A stretch of DNA of 5,194 bases from an uncultured Peptoniphilus sp. (GTDB lineage Bacteria > Bacillota > Clostridia > Tissierellales > Peptoniphilaceae): positions 1 to 5,194 of the forward strand of contig CAMYEJ010000101.1 of the NCBI GenBank assembly GCA_947254665.1. The letters run 5' to 3'. The position numbers and the translations under genes were made by a program. Numbering within the stretch: the first letter of the stretch is position 1; every line of letters starts with the position of its first letter. Below the pieces are notes generated by a model. That model saw only the letters and a list, made by a program, of their open reading frames with translations. It had not been told where the DNA came from and ran no database searches. This document shows, piece by piece, positions 1-5,074 of this stretch.

Positions 1-64
1 TTATACCCATTCGACTACGGGTGTCGGTAAACCTCCACCCTCCGCTCAGGGTGACAGTATTCCT
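1..64. repeat. Dispersed palindromic repeat, R-type arm (copy R1)
   Basis: This copy begins TTATACCCATTCGACT and ends CGCTCAGGGTGACAGTATTCCT. Near-identical copies lie at 3813-3876, 4883-4946 and 5075-5139, all in the same orientation. Inside it a small hairpin can form from GGGTG...CACCC around GGT/ACC. Its two ends are the reverse complement of the ends of the short S element (3631-3668, 4982-5019). It starts exactly at the window edge, so it may be the right part of a longer composite. I see no coding potential. It is likely a non-autonomous, MITE- or REP-like intergenic element; that class is inferred from the structure. Confidence 0.8.
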
Positions 65-126
65 CTAGGATCTCTCACCGCCACCACCCATCGCACCCAC
101 CGCAACCAATAAAATATATCACCAAT

Positions 127-163
127 ATTACAAACCATCACGCCACTGTAATATAAATGTAAT
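127..163. promoter_or_regulatory. Candidate activator/repressor site: three TGTAAT half-sites
   Basis: TGTAAT occurs at 147-152 and again at 158-163, an 11-bp period that places both on about the same DNA face. An inverted copy, ATTACA, lies at 127-132. The last repeat abuts the likely -35 hexamer of the SLH gene. This spacing is typical of a regulator bound beside a promoter, but in A/T-rich DNA it could be chance. No regulator can be named. Confidence 0.3.
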
Positions 164-191
164 TTTACTTTTAACGCCATTAGTGTATAAT
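164..191 (+). promoter_or_regulatory. Probable sigma-A promoter of the SLH surface-protein gene
   Basis: A perfect -10 hexamer TATAAT lies at 186-191. A weaker -35, TTTACT, lies at 164-169, matching four of the six bases of TTGACA, with a 16-bp spacer. Transcription would start near position 198 and give a leader of about 130 nt. The -10 is convincing and the -35 is approximate. Confidence 0.6.
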
Positions 192-197
192 AATAAG

Positions 198-327
198 TAC
201 AAAGAGGAACAATGACAACTGAATAACTAAACAGATTGTCACCTCTTCATGCAATGTAGAAAGACATTGCGACAGAAGCTTAAAGCTTTTGTAGATTCTA
301 CAAAAATCTTAAGGAGGTCGAAAGACA
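198..327 (+). promoter_or_regulatory. Structured 5' leader of the SLH gene with strong RBS
   Basis: This is the untranslated stretch between the predicted start of transcription and the ATG. It has two perfect hairpins. GCAATGT (251-257) pairs with ACATTGC (264-270), and the stem is extended after a gap by TGTC/GACA (237-240/271-274). TTTTGTAG (287-294) pairs with CTACAAAA (298-305) around a 3-nt loop. A small AGCTT-A-AAGCT palindrome sits between them. The RBS AAGGAGG (311-317) lies just after the last hairpin and 10 nt before the ATG. Neither hairpin has a T run after it, so this is not an obvious attenuator. Stabilising leaders are common on abundant surface-protein mRNAs, so a role in mRNA stability or translation is the plausible reading. 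I recognise no riboswitch class. Confidence 0.5.
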
Positions 328-2808
328 ATGAACAAAAAATTTCTTTCACTAGTGCTAGCATTAGTTATGGTGCTAGGCACATTGACACCTGTCTTCGCAG
401 AAGAAGCAGCTCCAAAAGATAAGATCGAAAAAGCAGCTAAGACTGCAGCATCAGCTAAAGTACAATGGTTAGTTGATCAAAAGATCGTATCAGGAAGAAA
501 GCTTTTCAAAGACGGTGACGAAAAATCAGATTTAGCTCTAGATAAAAATCTTCAAAGAGCAGAAATCACTAGACTATTAGTATTAGGAAAAGGACTAGAA
601 AACCTAGCTAACCTAGTACAAGGAACTATGAGACCATACCTAGACGTTGACAACTCACACTGGGCAAACGGCGTTATCACAGTTGGTTCATATCACCTAA
701 AGAACACACAAAACGTACCTATGCTAGCTGGATACCCAGGAAACAAATTCCTTCCAGATAGAAACGTATCTTATGCAGAACTAGTTAAAATGCTAGTAGT
801 ACTTGTAGATAATTCAATCACACCTAAAATGGTTGAAAAATTCGATTGGCCATCTGACTGGATGGTAAGAGCAGCTAACTTAGGAATCCTTGCAGGAATC
901 GAAGTTAAAGACTCAAACGCATTCGTAACTAGACAAGTAGCATTCGAAATGGTTTATAACGCACTTTATCTATATGACACTAGAAGCAACATTGAATACG
1001 GCGACAAAATTGGTGTTGTATCAGGATACAAGAATGGCGAACTTATGATCAACCAAGGCGACAAGGCATTCTCAGTTAAATACAATGAAAACACTGTATA
1101 CACTCAAAACAGTGGATTTGTTGGATACATGCCATTAGCAGGAAACCACGGACAACTACAACTTGGTTCACTTGTAAGAGTAATCGCTGATAAAGACGGA
1201 TATGCAACTCACATCATCGAACTTGGTAACCCATCAGAAGGATATATTAAACAAAACCTTGCAAAAGGAATCGATAGATGGTACGGAGTAGCTGACAAAC
1301 AAGTTGAAGGTTTTGCAGATTGCAAAGATATTAACAATTCAGTTATTAAAGTATATGACAACACATTTAAGTCTCTAGAAACTCTTGATAAAAAAGAATA
1401 CAAAGATCTTGAAAAAGTAAGTATCTTAAAGCAACTAAAAGCTGAAAAAAACAATCAAGACGTAGCAGCTCCTGTTTCAGTTACTTTAACATCTAATACA
1501 AAATACTTTGTAGCAGATGCTAATAGAAGATTCTTAACAGAAGTTGACAAAGACAAAGCTCAACAATTAGTTAAAAAATACTACTATGGTTCTTCAGATA
1601 AGCTAATACCTAACGTATATGTTGGATATGATGCAAAGAAAGTAAGAACTACTGAATACACTGAAGCAAGAATCGTTGTATTTAACGTTGTAGACAAAGT
1701 AAACTGGGATAAGAACTCTGTAAGAGTAGTAAATCTTCCAGATTCTACATTCTCTTTCACTGGACAAAAAACTGATGGAAAAGAAGTAGTATATAACGTA
1801 AGAGGATACGGAAAATACTTCCCAGGTTCAATGAGAGCAGGAAAAGATACTCCTAATACTTCTTCATTCAGACAAGAATTTGCTATGCTTAACGTAGTAG
1901 CTCTAGATCAAAATCTAGGAACTAACGAAGTATTTAACTCAAGAGTAGTTATTAACCATGAAAATGACCCTATATTCCAAGTTGTTGGACAAGATAGACT
2001 ATATGCAAATGTTTATGAACTTGCTCTAAGAGGTAAAGGTGGAGTTCTTTCTAAGGTAGTTATGGATCTAGAAAATACTACAGTATTCCTAGACTCTGAA
2101 AAAGACAACCTAAAAGATAGATATATCCAATTACCAGCTGATCAACTTAATGGAGATAAAGTAACAGGATATTACACTAAAGAATACAAACTTCCTGACA
2201 CAGTATCTGTACTTCCAGGATTTAACTGGGAAGCAAGATTAGCAAATGTTAACGCAGACTATGCACAAAACAAAGAAGAATTATTAGTTACAATTAAAGG
2301 ACTTCCAGGAACAATTGAAGGACCTAAATATGTAGTATATTCTAAAGATGTTAACTTCTACGTAGAAAAAGATGAATTCTCAAGAACACCAGTTGAAAAG
2401 ACACAAAGATACTATGTAATATCTGCAGAAGATTATGCTGAATTAAAAACAATAATGGAAAAAGCAGATCTTGTGGATGCAACATTTAGAGCTACTCTTT
2501 ACACTTCTAACGTTCCAGGTGGAGAAGCACATCTAAGATTCTACAGAGATGTTACTACAAAGAAAATTGCACAAAAATATGATACTATGATGATTCATGA
2601 ACCAGCAGATAAAGTTGCTCTTGCAACTAAGGGAGTAGTAACAGCAGGAGAATTTGCTACAATTAAAACTAATATCGAAAATGCAAATGTTGCTATAAAA
2701 GCTCAACTTACAATTAAATTATCTGATGACAAAAAATCAGTAATAGTACAAAGAGCAGGTCAAGCTGATGTAGTTTTCACATTAGACAAAGTGGCAACTA
2801 ATATCTAA
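328..2808 (+). CDS. Secreted S-layer homology (SLH) domain surface protein, 826 aa
   Basis: This is a likely S-layer or major cell-wall-associated protein. Residues 1-24 form a classic signal peptide: MNKK, a hydrophobic core rich in L/V/A, and a cleavage site after TPVFA just before EEAAPK. Three SLH-like repeats follow. The first is at about 40-95, with LQRAEITRLLVLG around 75-87. The second, about 103-160, is the clearest: YLDVDNSHWANGVI, then GYPGNKFLPDRNVSYAELVKML. The third, about 172-216, has DWMVRAANLGILAGI, then FVTRQVAFEMVYNAL. In known SLH proteins such a triplet binds pyruvylated secondary wall polymer and anchors the protein to the cell wall. The remaining 600 or so residues are charged, Tyr/Asn/Lys-rich and beta-like, with no domain I recognise and no LPXTG anchor. 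The start is fixed by AAGGAGG at 311-317. Every Arg codon I read is AGA, as expected for a highly expressed gene. A promoter, leader and terminator of its own indicate a single-gene transcript. The SLH assignment is firm; structural S-layer versus adhesin or enzyme is unresolved. Confidence 0.88.
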   Translation: MNKKFLSLVLALVMVLGTLTPVFAEEAAPKDKIEKAAKTAASAKVQWLVDQKIVSGRKLFKDGDEKSDLALDKNLQRAEITRLLVLGKGLENLANLVQGTMRPYLDVDNSHWANGVITVGSYHLKNTQNVPMLAGYPGNKFLPDRNVSYAELVKMLVVLVDNSITPKMVEKFDWPSDWMVRAANLGILAGIEVKDSNAFVTRQVAFEMVYNALYLYDTRSNIEYGDKIGVVSGYKNGELMINQGDKAFSVKYNENTVYTQNSGFVGYMPLAGNHGQLQLGSLVRVIADKDGYATHIIELGNPSEGYIKQNLAKGIDRWYGVADKQVEGFADCKDINNSVIKVYDNTFKSLETLDKKEYKDLEKVSILKQLKAEKNNQDVAAPVSVTLTSNTKYFVADANRRFLTEVDKDKAQQLVKKYYYGSSDKLIPNVYVGYDAKKVRTTEYTEARIVVFNVVDKVNWDKNSVRVVNLPDSTFSFTGQKTDGKEVVYNVRGYGKYFPGSMRAGKDTPNTSSFRQEFAMLNVVALDQNLGTNEVFNSRVVINHENDPIFQVVGQDRLYANVYELALRGKGGVLSKVVMDLENTTVFLDSEKDNLKDRYIQLPADQLNGDKVTGYYTKEYKLPDTVSVLPGFNWEARLANVNADYAQNKEELLVTIKGLPGTIEGPKYVVYSKDVNFYVEKDEFSRTPVEKTQRYYVISAEDYAELKTIMEKADLVDATFRATLYTSNVPGGEAHLRFYRDVTTKKIAQKYDTMMIHEPADKVALATKGVVTAGEFATIKTNIENANVAIKAQLTIKLSDDKKSVIVQRAGQADVVFTLDKVATNI

Positions 2809-2837
2809 TTAGTAAACTAAGATTAAATTCTTAAAAT

Positions 2838-2867
2838 AAAAAATCGAGGGAAACCTCGATTTTTTTT
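2838..2867 (+). terminator. Rho-independent terminator after the SLH gene
   Basis: AAATCGAGG (2841-2849) pairs perfectly with CCTCGATTT (2854-2862) around the loop GAAA, a stable GNRA-type tetraloop. A/T pairs can lengthen the stem on both sides. A run of eight Ts (2860-2867) follows. It lies 30 nt after the SLH stop codon. Confidence 0.93.
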
Positions 2868-2892
2868 ACTTCAAATATTTTAAAATTATAAT
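2865..2892 (+). promoter_or_regulatory. Possible promoter of the Panacea gene overlapping terminator and RBS
   Basis: TTTACT (2865-2870), 16 bp, then TATAAT (2887-2892): the same hexamers and spacing as the SLH promoter at 164-191. The -35 would lie in the T run of the preceding terminator. The -10 touches the GGAGGG RBS, so transcription would begin about 4 nt before the ATG and skip that RBS. Either this is a near-leaderless start, or it is chance and the gene depends on read-through. Confidence 0.3.
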
Positions 2893-2902
2893 GGAGGGTA
2901 TT

Positions 2903-3400
2903 ATGAATTATTCTATAAATAATATTTCTGACTATATCATTAATTATGCCAATGAAACTCATAGAAATGTGACTAATTTAAAATTACAAAAGATTTTGTA
3001 TTTTCTATATGGTTTCTACTATTCTGAAACGGGTAATTTATTATTCGATGAAGATTTTGAGGCTTGGGAAGATGGACCTGTGGTTAGAAAATCATTTGAG
3101 AAATATAGTGCGTATAAAGATAAATTTATACCTCCTAATAATGAATATTTTAATTTATTTTCTGAAGATTCTTGTCAAGGTGCTATGGGATTTATTTCAA
3201 ATGATTATAGAAATGCAATTTCCATTTCTACTTCTATACGCATTGATGAACTTTTAAATACTTTGTTATCGGTGCCTGTTGAAGAATTGGTTGATTTTTC
3301 CCGTAGTGAAAATGGACCTTGGTACAAGACATTTGAGAAAGGCAAAGTGAACTTGATTTTAAAAGAGGATATATGTAAATATTTTCGATATCTTAAATAG
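2903..3400 (+). CDS. Panacea/SocA-like (DUF4065) domain protein, putative orphan antitoxin, 165 aa
   Basis: The protein matches the Panacea/SocA-like family as I know it. Residues 24-34 read TNLKLQKILYF, the family's hallmark TNLKLQKLLYY-type helix. Residues 52-61 read FEAWEDGPVV, the conserved EAWxxGPVV motif. The C-terminal PWYKTFEKG (139-147), followed by LKEDICKYF, is the usual W-x(n)-I-x-x-EDI-x-x-YF ending. The length of 165 aa is typical of a single-domain member. Members act as antitoxins that neutralise many unrelated toxins; SocA is an adaptor that delivers the toxin SocB to the ClpXP protease. I chose ATG 2903 over the in-frame ATG 2891, which would add four residues, because GGAGGG (2893-2898) is a well-placed RBS for 2903 and lies downstream of 2891. 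No signal peptide or membrane segment is seen. No toxin-sized reading frame is next to it: a terminator closes it off upstream, and downstream is repeat DNA. It may be an orphan, may act in trans, or may have another role. Family call strong, function inferred. Confidence 0.85.
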   Translation: MNYSINNISDYIINYANETHRNVTNLKLQKILYFLYGFYYSETGNLLFDEDFEAWEDGPVVRKSFEKYSAYKDKFIPPNNEYFNLFSEDSCQGAMGFISNDYRNAISISTSIRIDELLNTLLSVPVEELVDFSRSENGPWYKTFEKGKVNLILKEDICKYFRYLK

Positions 3401-3468
3401 GTTCATTAAATAATATGAAACTTTAATTTTTAGATTTTAAAATTTTGGAAATTTTAGTTTTTATAAAG

Positions 3469-3505
3469 AAAAAGACTCTATACATTTGGTATAGAGTCTT
3501 TTTTT
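3469..3505 (+). terminator. Strong rho-independent terminator after the Panacea gene
   Basis: AAAGACTCTATAC (3471-3483) pairs perfectly with GTATAGAGTCTTT (3489-3501) around the 5-nt loop ATTTG. Flanking A/T pairs lengthen it to about 15 bp, and Ts run to 3505. Because the stem is flanked by As and Ts it could also work on the minus strand. The 68 bases between the Panacea stop codon and this hairpin are plain A/T-rich DNA with no visible gene. Confidence 0.93.
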
Positions 3506-3560
3506 GTGGGAGTGTATAAGGATGGTGACTGCCTTCCTCTGGTTTTTAGAGAACACCCCC

Positions 3561-3636
3561 CAACTACCGTCACCATGATGGAACATCCTCCCAACTACCG
3601 TCACCATGATGGAACATCCTCCCAACTACCGTCACC
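3561..3636. repeat. 31-bp tandem repeat, two full units plus a partial third
   Basis: Units start with CAACTACCGTCACCATG at 3561 and 3592, with an exact 31-bp period and identical sequence. A third unit starts at 3623 (CAACTACCGTCACC) and then passes straight into the S element at 3631, sharing GTCACC. The bases just before (GAACACCCCC, 3551-3560) look like the tail of a degraded earlier unit. An inverted copy of its core, ATGGTGAC, occurs at 3522-3529. There are no unique spacers between units, so it is not a CRISPR array. Confidence 0.85.
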
Positions 3637-3668
3637 CTGAGCGAGCGTAGCGAGTCGAACGGGTATAA
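3631..3668. repeat. Short palindromic element, S-type (copy S1)
   Basis: This 38-bp element starts GTCACCCTGAGCGAGC and ends AGTCGAACGGGTATAA. It recurs at 4982-5019 with one base changed, and again from 5175, cut by the window end. Read in reverse complement, it is the R element without R's internal GGGTG/CACCC hairpin, so S and R form inverted pairs. The core GTCACCCTGAGCGA-type sequence resembles short intergenic repeats found in many bacterial genomes, which I recall as a general pattern only. Confidence 0.8.
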
Positions 3669-3760
3669 GCTATATTTAACCTAGTCTTTGCAAGTGCAAT
3701 TTGCACGAGACCTGCTGCGAAATCAAAGATTTCGGCTAGGGCTTCGAACGGGTATAAGCT
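3655..3760. repeat. 89-bp structured insertion flanked by 17-bp direct repeats
   Basis: TCGAACGGGTATAAGCT occurs at 3655-3671 and again at 3744-3760. At the other locus, S2 runs directly into the TCCGAAGG spacer, so this copy carries an extra 89 bp. The extra DNA has two perfect hairpins. One is GTGCAA-T-TTGCAC (3694-3706). The other is CGAAATC-AAA-GATTTCG (3718-3734). Both are enclosed by CCTAG (3680-3684) pairing with CTAGG (3736-3740), giving a closed multi-branch fold. No reading frame of note is present. It could be a small mobile insertion, a tandem duplication, or a structured RNA; the sequence alone cannot decide. Confidence 0.6.
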
Positions 3761-3876
3761 CCGAAGGTAAAGTCCTTGCAAGTGAGATCATCCATACATG
3801 ACCCCACCAGATTTATACCCATTCGACTACGGGTGTCGGCAAACCTCCACCCTCCGCTCAGGGTGACTGTATTCCT
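3758..3876. repeat. Spacer module plus R-type arm (copy R2)
   Basis: Positions 3758-3812 (TCCGAAGGTAAAG near the start, ACCCCACCAG near the end) align without gaps to 5020-5074, with about 43 of 55 bases identical by eye. R2 (3813-3876) follows directly, just as R4 follows the other spacer. Together with S1 this makes the composite S-spacer-R, which begins GTCACCCTGAGCG and ends CGCTCAGGGTGAC and so has inverted ends. R2 ends 26 bases before the sigma-gene -35, so it sits immediately upstream of that promoter. Confidence 0.75.
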
Positions 3877-3902
3877 TTATTTTCCAAGACAAAAATGGTA
3901 TG

Positions 3903-3930
3903 TTGACAAAGGTAAAAAATTTGCTATAAT
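3903..3930 (+). promoter_or_regulatory. Consensus sigma-A promoter of the sigma-factor gene
   Basis: Perfect TTGACA (3903-3908) and perfect TATAAT (3925-3930) are separated by 16 bp. A TG one base upstream of the -10 (3922-3923) makes an extended -10. Transcription should start near 3937, right at the palindromic operator. Such a strong promoter in front of a regulatory gene suggests it is normally held off by a repressor. Confidence 0.9.
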
Positions 3931-3936
3931 ATAAAT

Positions 3937-3950
3937 AGAACATATGTTCT
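3937..3950. promoter_or_regulatory. Putative LexA (SOS) operator overlapping the transcription start
   Basis: AGAACATATGTTCT is a perfect 14-bp palindrome. Its core GAAC-N4-GTTC (3938-3949) is the core of the Gram-positive LexA/DinR box, whose Bacillus consensus is close to CGAACATATGTTCG. It covers about +1 to +14 of the predicted transcript, a place where bound repressor blocks RNA polymerase. A third half-site, GAAC at 3957-3960, also lets GTTCTT (3946-3951) pair with AAGAAC (3955-3960) as a small mRNA hairpin. LexA is the best candidate, but another repressor with a similar half-site is possible. Confidence 0.6.
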
Positions 3951-3988
3951 TTTTAAGAACAAAATATTTTATATAGAAAGGAGTAATT

Positions 3989-4609
3989 ATGATTACCAAT
4001 TTTAAATCCTCTGTGGATGTTCATTCTTTAAACGAAAACAATTTTTCTTCTGTTGTCACTGATTCTGATGACAATGACCGTATAACTGGTTTGATTTCTA
4101 TGTATCCTGATATTTCTCGTGATGATCTTTATGAGATTATCGAGGCTTATCGTCCTCTTATCATCTCTAGTATCAAGAGATTCTGTCCAATTCAAAAGGA
4201 ATTTTCTGATCTATACAACGATGGTGTGGTGTACTTAATCGAGAGTCTTTCTAATTTCGATCCTAGTCGTGGGTTCACTTTCGGCGCTTATATTAAGTCT
4301 GGTCTTAGGATTTATTATTTGGATACTCTTAGATATTTTATGAGGTATGCTGATAGTCCCGATGTGGAGGATTATATGGCAGTTTCTGATTCTTTGGAAG
4401 ATGATTTTTTCAAGGACAAGGACTACGCTTCTCTATACGATGCAATTGGTTCTTTGAAGTCCAGGGAGAGGGAGGTTATTTTTCTTAATTTTTTCAAGGG
4501 TTTTGGTCTTTTAGAGATTGCTCGTGAGCTTGGGATATCTCTTAGGACTGTCAATCGGGTCAAACAGGTTGCTTTTGATAAGATGAAGGAGTTTTTGAAA
4601 GAGGCGTAG
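3989..4609 (+). CDS. Sigma-70-family RNA polymerase sigma factor (regions 2 and 4 only), 206 aa
   Basis: This is an alternative sigma factor that would direct RNA polymerase to a special set of promoters. Region 2 is at about 52-115: YRPLIISSIKRF, then FSDLYNDGVVYLIESLSNFDPSRGFTFGAYIKSGLRIYYLD, the classic core-binding and -10-reading segment (2.1-2.4). Region 4 is at about 149-204: LKSREREVIFLNFFKGFGL, then a helix-turn-helix LLEIARELGISLRTVNRVK (174-192) that reads the -35. Regions 1 and 3 are absent, so it is a compact factor, not the housekeeping one. The first 45 residues are acidic and Ser/Asp/Asn-rich and match nothing I know. No anti-sigma gene is adjacent. The start is set by AAAGGAG (3977-3983), 5 nt before the ATG. 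Codons favour CGT, CTT and TCT, unlike the AGA/CTA-rich SLH gene. The putative SOS box suggests damage induction, a setup known for UviA, the UV-inducible bacteriocin sigma factor of Clostridium perfringens. I cannot assign it to that subgroup from sequence alone. Confidence 0.9.
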   Translation: MITNFKSSVDVHSLNENNFSSVVTDSDDNDRITGLISMYPDISRDDLYEIIEAYRPLIISSIKRFCPIQKEFSDLYNDGVVYLIESLSNFDPSRGFTFGAYIKSGLRIYYLDTLRYFMRYADSPDVEDYMAVSDSLEDDFFKDKDYASLYDAIGSLKSREREVIFLNFFKGFGLLEIARELGISLRTVNRVKQVAFDKMKEFLKEA

Positions 4610-4643
4610 GGGTTATTTATCGTCAATCATTCCCCGCTTTTTT
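4604..4643 (+). terminator. Weak possible terminator at the end of the sigma gene
   Basis: GGGG (4609-4612, starting in the stop codon) can pair with CCCC (4632-4635), followed by GC and six Ts (4638-4643). The loop is long (19 nt) and the stem only about 4 bp plus possible outer G-C pairs, so this would be a poor terminator. The better hairpin at 4811-4837 may be the real end. Confidence 0.3.
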
Positions 4644-4657
4644 ATCCTTGCGAATAC

Positions 4658-4727
4658 CCTCACAATTACTGTCATCCTTTTTAACCAAGTCTAGGCAAAT
4701 GCACTGTAGCGGAAGCAACCTGCTTCC
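4658..4727. repeat. Decayed copy of the 31-bp unit plus structured element
   Basis: Positions 4658-4675 (CCTCACAATTACTGTCAT) resemble the 31-bp unit core CCTCCCAACTACCGTCAC. Just after, 4680-4703 matches 3675-3698 of the 89-bp insertion at 20 of 24 positions (shared TTTAACC, AGTCT, GCAA, TGCA). A perfect hairpin GGAAGCA-ACC-TGCTTCC (4711-4727) follows, where the first copy also has a hairpin but of different sequence. The order of parts is the same as at 3561-3743, but the S element is missing. Confidence 0.45.
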
Positions 4728-4810
4728 ATTAAATTCGATACTACATTCTATTTAATCAGCCGAAGACGTGGGACAAACATTATAATAGTACATACATAAT
4801 AAATTCTTCT

Positions 4811-4846
4811 ATTAATCCATTGTGGATTAATTTTTTTGTTTTTTTT
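4811..4846 (+). terminator. Strong rho-independent terminator with no gene just upstream
   Basis: ATTAATCCA (4811-4819) pairs perfectly with TGGATTAAT (4823-4831) around a 3-nt loop, followed by Ts to 4837 and a second T run at 4839-4846. It lies 200 bases after the sigma stop codon. It may end the sigma transcript with a long 3' tail. A TATAAT at 4781-4786 lies upstream but has no convincing -35, so a separate tiny transcript is only a possibility. Confidence 0.85.
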
Positions 4847-4882
4847 GGGATTTGTAATCATGCGTGTTTGTTTTCACCAGGG

Positions 4883-5074
4883 TTATACCCATTCGACTGC
4901 GGGTGTCGGTAAACCACCACCCTCCGCTCAGGGTGACAGTATTCCTTGAGGTTTTCCTATGTATAACGTATATAGGTGGTCGTCACCCTGAGCGAGCGAA
5001 GCGAGTCGAACGGGTATAACCTCCGAAGGTAAAGACTTTGCAACTACATCCATCCAAACATAACCCCACCAGGG
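4883..5074. repeat. 192-bp tandem repeat, unit 1 (R3, centre, S2, spacer)
   Basis: The unit consists of R3 (4883-4946), a 35-bp centre, S2 (4982-5019) and the spacer module (5020-5074). The first 137 bp (R3 to S2) form one large inverted repeat. Its outer ends are TTATACCCATTCGACT and AGTCGAACGGGTATAA, its inner arms are CGCTCAGGGTGAC and GTCACCCTGAGCG, and an imperfect CCTAT...ATAGG hairpin (4956-4976) sits at the middle. This long-hairpin layout is typical of miniature inverted-repeat elements. No clear target-site duplication is visible and there is no gene inside. Confidence 0.85.

Noticed and set aside
1209..1454. Minus-strand reading frame of 81 codons
   Set aside because: It lies fully inside the SLH gene, has no RBS of note, and its Ser/Leu-rich product is what antisense of an A-rich gene gives.
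2891..2902. Upstream ATG (2891) as start of the Panacea protein
   Set aside because: No RBS precedes it, while GGAGGG at 2893-2898 is well placed for ATG 2903. Family proteins begin close to the residue encoded there.
3009..3257. Plus-strand reading frame of 82 codons, considered as a possible toxin overlapping the Panacea gene
   Set aside because: It is out of frame within a well-supported Panacea gene, has no RBS, and its product is a low-complexity Ile/Leu string. It ends where A/T-rich codons run out and is best read as a shadow.
3561..3636. Possible CRISPR array
   Set aside because: The 31-bp units follow each other without unique spacers, there are only two full copies, and no cas gene is near.
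3961..3970. AAAATATTTT palindrome between promoter and RBS of the sigma gene
   Set aside because: A 10-bp A/T palindrome is common by chance in DNA this A/T-rich and has no supporting context.
4423..4626. Minus-strand reading frame of 67 codons opposite the sigma gene
   Set aside because: It is antisense to the conserved region 4 of the sigma factor, and no family or RBS supports it.
4883..5019. Insertion sequence with transposase
   Set aside because: The inverted-repeat unit is only 137 bp with no reading frame, so at most it is a non-autonomous element.
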